DNA of 19,201 nucleotides from an uncultured Anaerolineae bacterium (GTDB taxonomy: Bacteria; Chloroflexota; Anaerolineae; Anaerolineales; Villigracilaceae): positions 1 to 19,201 of the forward strand of contig CAIRYE010000137.1 of the NCBI GenBank assembly GCA_903882765.1. The letters are read 5' to 3'. Of this stretch, positions 7,470 to 15,056 are shown one piece after another (the first letter of the stretch is position 1; the number at the start of each line of letters is the position of its first letter). Both the position numbers and the translations under genes were made by a program. Below the pieces are notes generated by a model that searched no databases, was not told the DNA's origin, and saw only the letters and a program-made list of their open reading frames with translations.

Positions 7470-8477
7470 ATGGAACGACTTGATCTTAGGATTTCCATCC
7501 CTAGCAAAGGACGTTTATCAGAAGATACCATCAACTTCTTAAGCGCTTGTGGTTTTGATATCCATAAAACCAACCCAAGGCAATACGAAGGCACAATTCC
7601 TGCTATCCCGGGCTTGACTGTGTTGTTTCAACGACCAACGGATATTGTTATTTCCCTACGGGACGGCAGTGTCGATTTTGGCATCACTGGTTTGGACGTG
7701 CTCGAAGAATTTCAAGGGTACAATGGCGATATTCTGGTCCTTCACGAAGCGCTTGGTTATGGCAAGTGTTCCCTAAATTTAGCGGTTCCCGAAAGTTGGC
7801 AGGACGTTTCTACCGTCTCAGAGCTCAAGATCTATGCGGAAAAACTTGGCAGGCCCCTTAAAATTGCCACAAAATTCGCTTCCCTCACGAGTAAATTCCT
7901 AAAGCAACAACAGATCGCTCATACAATTGTAAGCGCTGAAGGCACCCTAGAGATCGCGCCCGCCATCGGTTATGCCGATATGATCTCGGATCTGGTCTCG
8001 AGCGGGCAAACGCTGAAAGATAACCGCCTTAAGAAGATAGAAGATGGATGCATTCTCAAGTCGCAATCAGTCCTTGCCGCCAATCTAAAAACCCTCGCAA
8101 ATGATCCGAATGCACTTTTGGTCGCGAGGCAATTGCTGGAATTTATCGAAGCGTACATTCGGGCTGAAAACAATGTTTCAATTTACGCCAATATCCGCGG
8201 TGATAGCACCGATTTGATCGCGACTCGTATCTTCGAACAACAAACTATTGGTGGTCTCAACGGGCCAACCATCAGTAATGTTATACGCAAAGATGGCGAC
8301 AAGAGCTGGTATGCTTTGCATATCATCGTTCACCGCAATGAGATCTTTAATGCCATCAAAGACCTTCGATCCATTGGAGGAAGCGGTGTTGTGGTGACAC
8401 CCGTAACCTACATTTTTGAAGAAGAGCCACCTCGCTACAAAGCGATGCTCAAGAAACTTAAGATCAAGGAAAATTGA
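7470..8477 (+). CDS. hisG: ATP phosphoribosyltransferase, long form (HisG)
   Basis: First enzyme of histidine biosynthesis: ATP + PRPP gives N1-(5-phosphoribosyl)-ATP. The 335-aa length and a C-terminal regulatory domain (about residues 250-335, ending GVVVTPVTYIFEEEPPRY) mark the long, HisZ-independent, histidine-inhibited form. N-terminal RISIPSKGRLSEDT and DFGITGLDVLEE are family motifs. The PRPP loop appears as SAEGTLEIAPAIGYADMISD (about 152-171). The ATG at 7470, with CAGGA six bases upstream, is preferred to a TTG at 7464 that would sit directly against that site. No other his gene is nearby, so its place behind phoU is unusual; PRPP-dependent chemistry also occurs in the nicotinate gene at 15764, but a link is speculative. 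Confidence 0.93.
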   Translation: MERLDLRISIPSKGRLSEDTINFLSACGFDIHKTNPRQYEGTIPAIPGLTVLFQRPTDIVISLRDGSVDFGITGLDVLEEFQGYNGDILVLHEALGYGKCSLNLAVPESWQDVSTVSELKIYAEKLGRPLKIATKFASLTSKFLKQQQIAHTIVSAEGTLEIAPAIGYADMISDLVSSGQTLKDNRLKKIEDGCILKSQSVLAANLKTLANDPNALLVARQLLEFIEAYIRAENNVSIYANIRGDSTDLIATRIFEQQTIGGLNGPTISNVIRKDGDKSWYALHIIVHRNEIFNAIKDLRSIGGSGVVVTPVTYIFEEEPPRYKAMLKKLKIKEN

Positions 8478-8503
8478 CCGTCCTGCGTTCAGGGAAAGAT
8501 CCT

Positions 8504-9031
8504 ATGAAAACACTCAAGATCATTGTTGTTGGTCCGTACCAAGCCGGGAAATCCACTTTCATCAAAACCGCGAAAGGCATCGGCGCGGTTGACGGAGCCA
8601 ATAACGCTAACAACGACAGTGATGTAAAGCAGCTAAGCACTGTTGCCACTGATTTTGAAAAGATCCTGATCGATCAAGATATGATGCTGTACCTTTTTGG
8701 AATGGCGGGACAGCAGCGCTTTGATTTTATGTGGGACCTTATTGAAGACAATGCTCATGGGTTTATCATCCTCTTTGATAACACCCGCCCCGAGACGTTT
8801 GTGGAAACCCGAAAAATGATCGACCTTGTTTGCGCAAAAACACATGCCCCATATATCGTCGTTGGAACCTCTGATGACGCGGATCTGGCCTGGCAACCTG
8901 ATGATTTACGAAAAGCCCTCAATTTATCACAACAGCTCAAATTGTTAAATTGTTCTGTTGAGGATATTACCAGCGTCAAAAAAGTCATACTTGAACTTCT
9001 TTACGAAATACTAAACAAGTATGAAGGTTGA
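8504..9031 (+). CDS. Small Ras-like GTPase, COG2229 type, atypical G4 motif
   Basis: Predicted cytosolic GTP-binding switch protein, 175 aa. G1 (P-loop) is GPYQAGKST at residues 10-18, a G2 Thr lies in STVATDF (45-51), and G3 reads FGMAGQQRF (65-73), matching the x-x-G-Q-x-R-F pattern of the bacterial COG2229/MglA-like group followed by MWDLI. The guanine-specificity motif NKxD is not recognisable. The equivalent stretch is VGTSDDAD (120-127), with only an Asp kept, so base specificity may be altered. The ATG at 8504 has AGGGA eight bases upstream; a TTG at 8474 overlapping the hisG stop is unlikely. Relatives usually sit beside roadblock/LC7 or sensor-kinase genes; here the neighbours are an alpha/beta hydrolase and, farther on, a histidine kinase. 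Role unknown, probably signalling. Confidence 0.8.
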   Translation: MKTLKIIVVGPYQAGKSTFIKTAKGIGAVDGANNANNDSDVKQLSTVATDFEKILIDQDMMLYLFGMAGQQRFDFMWDLIEDNAHGFIILFDNTRPETFVETRKMIDLVCAKTHAPYIVVGTSDDADLAWQPDDLRKALNLSQQLKLLNCSVEDITSVKKVILELLYEILNKYEG

Positions 9032-9041
9032 TCTATAATCC

Positions 9042-9827
9042 ATGCCTTCCATCGTCACCGACCAAGGGGTAGTACACTACGAAGTTTACGGGCAAGGAAA
9101 ACCTGTGATCCTACTACATGGTTGGTTAGGTTCATGGGGGCTGTGGCAAGAAACAATGGAAAGCCTAGGAAAGAATTACAGAACCTATGCTTTGGATTTT
9201 TGGGGGTTTGGTGAATCAGGAAAAAAACGCGAAAGTTATTCGGTTGATGATTTTGTTTCCTTGGTCTACCAGTTTATGCAAAACCTTGGCATCGCCAAAG
9301 CTCCCCTTGTAGGGCACAGCATGGGTGGTACAGTAAGCCTAGCAACCGCCATTAAATACCCAGAAAAAGTATCAAAAGTGGTAGTCATCGGATCACCGAT
9401 CATTGGCTCAAGCCTCGCATTTCCGCTAAAATTAGCCGCCAACAAGAACATTGCAGCCCTCATTTTCAATCAAATGAACCTCTTCCAGCGGGGGCTTCGG
9501 ATAGCGGCTCCATTTATGTGCAAAGACCCGCAATTTCCACAACTCATTACAAACGATGTCAACAAAACCACCCTCCAATCTTTCCTGTTCAGCATTTCTT
9601 CACTAAAACAAGTAGACCTCCAAAAAGACCTTCTCTCACTTTCCATCCCTGTAATGGGGATGTACGGCGGGCGGGACAATATCGTATCCCCTCTCCAATG
9701 GAAGTTGATCAAGAATGCCTTACCCAACGCTTCCATTGTTCGTTGGCCTAACGCGCAACACTTTCTTATGCTCGATGCGCGTGAAGATTTTCAATATCAA
9801 CTGAAAACTTTCTTAGATCTTTCCTGA
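9042..9827 (+). CDS. Alpha/beta hydrolase with intact catalytic triad
   Basis: Soluble alpha/beta-hydrolase-fold enzyme of 261 aa, substrate unknown. The oxyanion-hole HGW is at residues 26-28, the nucleophile elbow GHSMGG has Ser93, the acid is Asp212 in GGRDNIV and the base is His240 in NAQHFLMLD. A helical cap is formed by roughly residues 125-190. It starts 10 bases after the GTPase stop; no strong ribosome binding site is seen, so translational coupling is likely. A paralogue at 15053-15760 shares the N-terminal half closely (GKPV-LHxxxGSW, FRTYAxDxWGFG) but has lost the triad. The overall pattern resembles small esterases and RsbQ-like stress proteins. Annotation beyond the fold would be guesswork. 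Confidence 0.88.
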   Translation: MPSIVTDQGVVHYEVYGQGKPVILLHGWLGSWGLWQETMESLGKNYRTYALDFWGFGESGKKRESYSVDDFVSLVYQFMQNLGIAKAPLVGHSMGGTVSLATAIKYPEKVSKVVVIGSPIIGSSLAFPLKLAANKNIAALIFNQMNLFQRGLRIAAPFMCKDPQFPQLITNDVNKTTLQSFLFSISSLKQVDLQKDLLSLSIPVMGMYGGRDNIVSPLQWKLIKNALPNASIVRWPNAQHFLMLDAREDFQYQLKTFLDLS

Positions 9828-9902
9828 ACAAAATAACCAATCCTTTCAGATTGCCGTAAAATTAGATTATCAATCCATTGCTCTGCCTAGGATTTGTTAA
9901 AA

Positions 9903-11180
9903 ATGCTAAAAGTCATCCTAAAAAATAATAAACTCATTTCTCCGTTCAACGAGCCGGCTCGTGATCTTCGCGTTCAAAACAAGCCACTATGGCTCTGGCA
10001 ACGAGATATCTTAGCCCCCTATTCCGACAAAGAAATTGAGATCAACTCCCTTTCAGAGCTCGCCGCCCATGACCAGCCAAGTATAGTTTGCGGCGACCAT
10101 TTATTTTTCGATGCTGAATTGTTCCACGAATTTATTACCCAAGCCCAAAAACTGAACCGCCCAACACAATTAGCTTTTTCAGGTAAGGATAAAACCTTCA
10201 CAGAACACGTCCTTCCGTTATCAAACTCATTTGAGCAAGTAGGGGAAGTTTACCTTGCCCCGCTATGGTTCTTTCCAGCAAAAACAAGCTTGCCCGCGAT
10301 TCCTTTTGTTTTAGATATGCTGCCCACCGAAGTAGGGTATTACAATGTGCCTGCCTACATGGCGGGAAAAATGGGCGATCTGGTTTACCATTTGCCTGGC
10401 AGAGCGTTTATCGCCATTGATAGCTGGGTGCACTTGTTCATCGCGGATATTATCTTCAGCCTTTTTTCGCGCGGGATCCGTTTCGAACAACGTCTCAAGC
10501 AAGACCTTTTTTATAAATTGAACTTATTCGGTAAAGCGATCCTTGAAGGACGACAATTGTTGCAAACATCCGAATTGGTTCGCATCGGCAAAAACTGCGT
10601 CATTGACCCTACCGCGATCCTGCATGGTCCCACGACCATTGGCGATAACGTGACCATTGGGGCGGGCGTTGTCATTGAAAATTCGATCATTGGCAACAAC
10701 GCGAATCTTTCTCAGGGAGTTCAGGTGATGCTCAGTGTGGTGGGGGATGGTACCTTTCTGCCATTTAATGCCGCTGTCTTTATGACAACCTTGATGGAGA
10801 AATCGATCATTTCGCAAAACGCCTGTTTACAAATGTGTGTGATCGGGCGCAATACCTTCATCGGGGCTGGCACTACCTTTACCGATTTCAACCTTATCCC
10901 AATTCCGATCAGAGCGATGAATGGTCAGAATGTACTATCCAACTCAAATAGGCCGGTATTAGGGAGTGCGGTTGGCCATAATTGCCGAATAGGCGCTGGA
11001 TTAGTAATTTACCCAGGCCGAATGATCGAATCTGATGTTGTTTTGATCGGCTCTGATGAGCGACACGTTGTGAGGAAAAACGTAAGTAGTAAGGAAAGCG
11101 ACCACCTAAAGACCAAATATCCAGAAAGCCATACATCACAGTACAGTGGTGATATCCAAGATAATTTGGGAAAGTGGTAG
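9903..11180 (+). CDS. Left-handed beta-helix (hexapeptide-repeat) protein, sugar nucleotidyl-/acyltransferase-like
   Basis: 425-aa protein. Residues about 223-375 form hexapeptide repeats of the left-handed beta-helix fold, for example RIGKNCVIDPTAILHGPTTI followed by GDNVTIGAGVVIENSIIGNN, as in GlmU and other acyltransferases. The N-terminal part (EPARDLRVQNKPLWLWQRDI, residues about 18-37) resembles a worn nucleotidyltransferase or GlmU-type N-domain. I see no GxGTRxxP-type nucleotide loop, so catalysis there is doubtful. The C-terminal 45 residues are polar and likely flexible. A role in cell-envelope or storage sugar metabolism is possible but unproven. The ATG at 9903 is chosen because TAGGA lies about 10 bases upstream; an in-frame TTG at 9894 would abut that site. 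A 75-base gap precedes it and a separate promoter follows it. Confidence 0.75.
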   Translation: MLKVILKNNKLISPFNEPARDLRVQNKPLWLWQRDILAPYSDKEIEINSLSELAAHDQPSIVCGDHLFFDAELFHEFITQAQKLNRPTQLAFSGKDKTFTEHVLPLSNSFEQVGEVYLAPLWFFPAKTSLPAIPFVLDMLPTEVGYYNVPAYMAGKMGDLVYHLPGRAFIAIDSWVHLFIADIIFSLFSRGIRFEQRLKQDLFYKLNLFGKAILEGRQLLQTSELVRIGKNCVIDPTAILHGPTTIGDNVTIGAGVVIENSIIGNNANLSQGVQVMLSVVGDGTFLPFNAAVFMTTLMEKSIISQNACLQMCVIGRNTFIGAGTTFTDFNLIPIPIRAMNGQNVLSNSNRPVLGSAVGHNCRIGAGLVIYPGRMIESDVVLIGSDERHVVRKNVSSKESDHLKTKYPESHTSQYSGDIQDNLGKW

Positions 11181-11191
11181 ATCGTTCGTTA

Positions 11192-11219
11192 TTTACAGTC
11201 TTTTCCGTTCGGTTATACT
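11192..11219 (+). promoter_or_regulatory. Sigma70-type promoter for the two-component module
   Basis: TTTACA (11192-11197), a 16-base spacer and TATACT (11214-11219): one mismatch to each consensus hexamer. It lies in the 93-base gap between the beta-helix gene and the response regulator, about 55 bases before the regulator's ATG. The start would be near 11226, giving a leader of about 48 bases with a GGAG ribosome binding site. This is the best-looking promoter in the window. Confidence 0.6.
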
Positions 11220-11273
11220 TAAAAAACTAAAAGAAACAGCAAGGCAGGTTATTGAAATTTCGGAGATCGATCC

Positions 11274-12161
11274 ATGGAAAACGCGCGTTTATTGATTGTT
11301 GAAGACGAAGTTGACATCTCAAATCTATTAAAGATCTATTTTTCGAACTTGGGATACGAGATCGAGACCGCCTATAAAGGCGGTGAGGCATTGGAAAAAA
11401 CGCAATCCAATCTGCCTGATTTGATCATCCTTGATATCAATTTACCTGATTTTGATGGTTACGAGGTTTGCCGACAATTACGCGGAAAAATGCGAACCAG
11501 TAATATTCCTATTATCTTCCTAACCCAACGCGATGAACGAAGCGACCGATTACAAGGTCTTGAGCTTGGCGCGGATGATTACGTTACTAAACCATTTGAT
11601 TTCGACGAACTGAAACTTCGCGTACAAGGGGCAATTCGGCGGGCGGAACGAGAAAGGCTTACCGATCCACGAACCGGCTTACCCTCCGGCCGTCTGATCG
11701 AGGAACAATTGCGCGAGGTGATCCAAAAAACTGATTGGGCATATCTCGATATTGCGATCAATGAGTTCGAAAGTTTTAGCGAAGTGTATGGTTTTGTCGC
11801 CGCTGACGATGCACTAAGATTTACCAGCATGCTCATAAATGATGTTTTGGAAACTTCAGAACGCAAAGGTGATTTTTTAGGGCATATTGGTGGCAAAAAT
11901 TTTGTTGTCATCACTAGCTCCGAAAAAAGCAAGGCGTTGAAAAATGCCCTAAAAGATAAGTTTGCTTTGGATATCCAATCCCAATATTCCTTTACTGATC
12001 GCAATAATGGATTCATACAAGTTCCTGATAAAAACGGGATTGTTGAAAAGAAACCCTTCATGACTTTCTCGATTGGTATTGTGGATCCCTCGGAAATGCC
12101 CATTGCGGACATTCGCGAGATCACCGAACTTTCTGTGATCGAACGCCGCAAAGATATTTAG
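11274..12161 (+). CDS. Response regulator: receiver + degenerate GGDEF domain
   Basis: Cytosolic signalling protein, 295 aa. The receiver domain (residues 1-122) has the acidic pocket VEDE (9-12), phospho-acceptor Asp54 in LIILDINLPD, switch Thr84 and Lys106 in DDYVTKPF. From about residue 129 (LTDPRTGLPSGRLIEEQL) the sequence follows the GGDEF fold, including DIAINEFESFSEVYG. The catalytic signature GG(D/E)EF, however, reads GGKNF at 206-210, so diguanylate cyclase activity is not expected. No RxxD inhibitory site was recognised. The domain probably acts in protein interaction or nucleotide binding (inference). It is first in the three-gene kinase module: promoter and GGAG site upstream, kinase ATG 20 bases downstream. 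Confidence 0.9.
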   Translation: MENARLLIVEDEVDISNLLKIYFSNLGYEIETAYKGGEALEKTQSNLPDLIILDINLPDFDGYEVCRQLRGKMRTSNIPIIFLTQRDERSDRLQGLELGADDYVTKPFDFDELKLRVQGAIRRAERERLTDPRTGLPSGRLIEEQLREVIQKTDWAYLDIAINEFESFSEVYGFVAADDALRFTSMLINDVLETSERKGDFLGHIGGKNFVVITSSEKSKALKNALKDKFALDIQSQYSFTDRNNGFIQVPDKNGIVEKKPFMTFSIGIVDPSEMPIADIREITELSVIERRKDI

Positions 12162-12181
12162 GAACAATAGAAGCGGAAATT

Positions 12182-14596
12182 ATGGAACAACATCGTTTTC
12201 CTGAAGCACGCATCGAATTGACCCTTGGTCCAGGCGGGTATATTTTATCTGCCCACCCGGCTCTGCGGTCCATTCTGCAACTTCCCGAAAACGAAAAAGT
12301 GAACTTTCCAGCTCTATACGCATCGATCCAACCCAAGAATATCTTTTTATCTCTATGCAATACCGAAGGTACTGGGGTGTTTACCATCTCGGGAAAATTG
12401 TTTGAAATTGTATCGAAAAAATCAAACCAAGGACAAGAAACGATCCTTTCTTTTCAACAGATCGGGGATGATACCGAAGAGATCCAACCCAATGCTGAAT
12501 TAAAGCCCCTAACACAGGCAAGAAATTCCTCCATTAAACCCTTTGACCTCATCAAGATATTCGATCTCGTTTTTGAAAAGATATCAACCGCCCAAACTTG
12601 CGCCTATTACCTACTGGAACCTGAGACCAAAGCTCTTTTTCCCCAATTTGCGAGAGGGTTTCAGGACGATAACCGTATCAAGAAAATTGTTCTTTCTGAA
12701 AACATACGGTTTTATCAGGCGATCCAAGAAAGCAGACCACTGCTGCTCAATAGACTCAATTTTTTTGAGGATTATGTTCTAGACCCCGCCTCCATTTTTG
12801 AATATCGCTATGCCACAGGCGGAAAGTTGCCTTTATCAGCGCTGCTACTGCCTTTACCAGCGGAAAACGCCATTCGGTCTGTATTAATCTTAGAGAATTA
12901 CGATTGCGTTGACGCGTTTACTGAAGATGGGCTGCCTGAATTGCTCGCTGCCATCACACAGATATCCACAGCTGAAGAAACCCCCACCGAATCGAATCAA
13001 AAAGAATTTGATATTCACCTACAAGCCATCGATTCCATCTACACATTCATCGATTCCATCGAGCCAAACGCTGACCTGATTGGATCACTAAATCAACAGC
13101 TTTCTTTTCTGATCCCATTTGACCGAACTGCTTATTTTCCCGCAAGCTCGGCCAATGCTACAACAGACCTGGCCCAAAGATCCGAGAACGGTGAACGGGC
13201 TATTATTAGGATCACGCCCTCGCAGGAGCATCTTTTCAAACCAAATACGCCGGTGTTGATCGGCGAAAACAATAGCGCGATCTTCCAAAGTTATATCCTT
13301 GATCAGCAATTATCGAATTTACTACTGCCAATTTATCGCGATGGCTCGCTGGCGGGTGTTTATTGTTTAGCGAAAAAGGAAGAGGGTTTTTTCACTTCCG
13401 CGCATATTAATACCGCGACCTTGTTCCTAAAATTCCTGCGGGATAAGTTCTCAACTAAGGATCGATTCGTTTCTTCAAACGAACAGCGTGATGAAACAGA
13501 AATGATTCATCAGAACGAAAAACGGTTAAGTCAAAATAACGCTGTATGGGAAGCTATCTTCGACGGCATTTTAGTAACTGATTCGATCAATAGAATACAA
13601 TTCACCAACAATGCCCTCTCCAAATACCTGAATATGCCTCTTACACAGATGGCAGAACCGAATATCGATACGGTCAACACTTTTTTCAAAACAACCCTTT
13701 CCAGCTGGAAAGAAAAGATCCTTGATTGGTCCATCAATCCTGACGCGATCAACCCCGGTGAAAGTTATTCCGAACAGGTCAAGCTGCAAAGCGGCCGAGT
13801 TCTCAGCATCCACCTCACGCCTGTGATGTGGAAAAAAGAATTCTTAGGCACCGTTTCCATTTTCCGGGATGTTTCATATGAGTTTGAATTCGATCGACTC
13901 AAAACGGATTTCATCACCTCTATCAGCCACGAACTTCGCACCCCCCTTACCTCGATACAGGGATACGTTGATCTCTTGCTAATGGGGGTTGCGGGGCACC
14001 TCTCAGACGAGCAGCGCGGCTTTATGGCGATCGTCAAGAGTAACTCAGAGCGGTTGAATAATTTGATCAATGATATGTTAGAGCTCACAACCATTGAAGC
14101 TGGCAAGGTTAACCTAACAATCCACCCCACCGATATCTTCGAGCTAGCGCAAGACGTTCTCGCCCGATTTAGGATCAGATCGGAAAAGGAAAACAAAGCG
14201 ATCGAGTTCTATCTCGAAACCGATTCTTCCATTCCGTTGGTTCTTGCTGACCCAGAGCGTGCCAAACAGATCCTTGAAAACCTCGTGAACAACGCTTATA
14301 CATTTACTGAAACGGAAGGCAAGATCACCATTTCTCTGAAGAATTATCAAGATGGACTTCAGGTTAATATCTCAGATACAGGTATTGGCATTACCAAAGA
14401 ACAAAAAGAACAGATCTTTGATCACTTTAGCTGGGCAGATAACCCATCCCCCCAAACACTTCAAGGCGTTGGGTTGGGGCTGCCGATCGTAAAACAATTG
14501 GTTGAGCTTCAAAACGGACGGATTTGGGTAGAAAGTTCTGGTATACCTGGCGAGGGATCTACTTTCTCATTCACATTACCATCACAAGTGAGCTAA
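12182..14596 (+). CDS. Soluble multi-sensor histidine kinase (PAS-GAF-GAF-PAS-HisKA-HATPase)
   Basis: 804-aa hybrid-free sensor kinase. A PAS-like region lies at about residues 10-95, two GAF-like regions at about 120-270 and 290-435, and a clearer PAS at about 452-568 (WEAIFDGILVTDSINRIQF). HisKA begins near 572 and contains SHELRTPLTSIQGY with phospho-acceptor His583. The HATPase domain has the N-box LENLVNNAYTF (about 693), G1 DTGIGI (about 731) and G2 GVGLGLPIV (about 762). There is no signal peptide and no membrane span, so it senses a cytoplasmic cue; the ligands of the GAF/PAS modules cannot be read from sequence. The GAF modules lack an obvious phytochrome chromophore Cys motif. The gene lies between two receivers, its likely partners: a receiver-GGDEF upstream and a lone receiver 4 bases downstream. 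Confidence 0.93.
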   Translation: MEQHRFPEARIELTLGPGGYILSAHPALRSILQLPENEKVNFPALYASIQPKNIFLSLCNTEGTGVFTISGKLFEIVSKKSNQGQETILSFQQIGDDTEEIQPNAELKPLTQARNSSIKPFDLIKIFDLVFEKISTAQTCAYYLLEPETKALFPQFARGFQDDNRIKKIVLSENIRFYQAIQESRPLLLNRLNFFEDYVLDPASIFEYRYATGGKLPLSALLLPLPAENAIRSVLILENYDCVDAFTEDGLPELLAAITQISTAEETPTESNQKEFDIHLQAIDSIYTFIDSIEPNADLIGSLNQQLSFLIPFDRTAYFPASSANATTDLAQRSENGERAIIRITPSQEHLFKPNTPVLIGENNSAIFQSYILDQQLSNLLLPIYRDGSLAGVYCLAKKEEGFFTSAHINTATLFLKFLRDKFSTKDRFVSSNEQRDETEMIHQNEKRLSQNNAVWEAIFDGILVTDSINRIQFTNNALSKYLNMPLTQMAEPNIDTVNTFFKTTLSSWKEKILDWSINPDAINPGESYSEQVKLQSGRVLSIHLTPVMWKKEFLGTVSIFRDVSYEFEFDRLKTDFITSISHELRTPLTSIQGYVDLLLMGVAGHLSDEQRGFMAIVKSNSERLNNLINDMLELTTIEAGKVNLTIHPTDIFELAQDVLARFRIRSEKENKAIEFYLETDSSIPLVLADPERAKQILENLVNNAYTFTETEGKITISLKNYQDGLQVNISDTGIGITKEQKEQIFDHFSWADNPSPQTLQGVGLGLPIVKQLVELQNGRIWVESSGIPGEGSTFSFTLPSQVS

Positions 14597-14600
14597 TCTT

Positions 14601-15056
14601 ATGGCAAAAATTGTTATCGCCGAAGACGAACAAGATATTCGCGAACTGATCGCTTTTACCTTAAAATATGCCGGCCATGAGGTTGTTACATGTGGAGATG
14701 GCTTGGAAGCCGTTGAGTTGACCCGCATCGAGAGGCCTGAATTGGTATTGTTGGATGTGCGAATGCCCAAAATGACCGGTTATGAAGCTTGTCTCTTGAT
14801 CAAAGAAGACCCTGACCTTAAACACATTCCGGTGGTGTTCCTTTCAGCAAAAGGTCAAGAATCTGAAATTGAGCAAGGCATAAGTTCAGGAGCGACGGCG
14901 TATTTACTTAAGCCATTCGCGCCTGACCAACTGGTTTTGGAATTAAACAAGATCATCGAAACTCAAAGCACCTCCCAAAATATCAAATTATCCGAAATCG
15001 ATGATGAAGAACCTATTGAAGAAATCACAGCCGAATCAGAAGAACAGGAAGAATGA
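14601..15056 (+). CDS. Single-domain response regulator, CheY-like, with acidic tail
   Basis: 151-aa receiver: acidic pocket AEDE (7-10), phospho-acceptor Asp52 in LVLLDVRMPK, switch Ser82 and Lys104 in YLLKPF. After about residue 120 there is no output domain, only a tail rich in Glu and Asp (EIDDEEPIEEITAESEEQEE, the last 20 residues). Output must be through protein contact or phospho-relay. It begins 4 bases after the kinase stop, and its own stop overlaps the ATG of the next gene (ATGA), so the pseudo-hydrolase downstream is translationally coupled to it. Confidence 0.93.
   Translation: MAKIVIAEDEQDIRELIAFTLKYAGHEVVTCGDGLEAVELTRIERPELVLLDVRMPKMTGYEACLLIKEDPDLKHIPVVFLSAKGQESEIEQGISSGATAYLLKPFAPDQLVLELNKIIETQSTSQNIKLSEIDDEEPIEEITAESEEQEE

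Noticed and set aside
9034..9039. Perfect TATAAT just before the hydrolase ATG at 9042
   Set aside because: It ends 2 bases before the ATG, so transcription would begin inside the coding region. It is more likely a chance match in the GTPase-hydrolase junction.
11579..12151. 190-codon open frame antisense to the receiver-GGDEF gene
   Set aside because: Ser/Arg-rich composition typical of an antisense shadow. The sense frame carries clear receiver and GGDEF-fold motifs, and the antisense frame has no start signal.
13765..14196. 143-codon open frame antisense to the histidine kinase
   Set aside because: Lies opposite the conserved HisKA region; composition is that of a shadow frame and no motifs are seen.
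11274..15056. The downstream kinase/receiver module as the PhoR/PhoB pair for the pst locus
   Set aside because: Neither receiver has a winged-helix DNA-binding domain, the kinase lacks membrane spans, and a separate promoter and four unrelated genes intervene.
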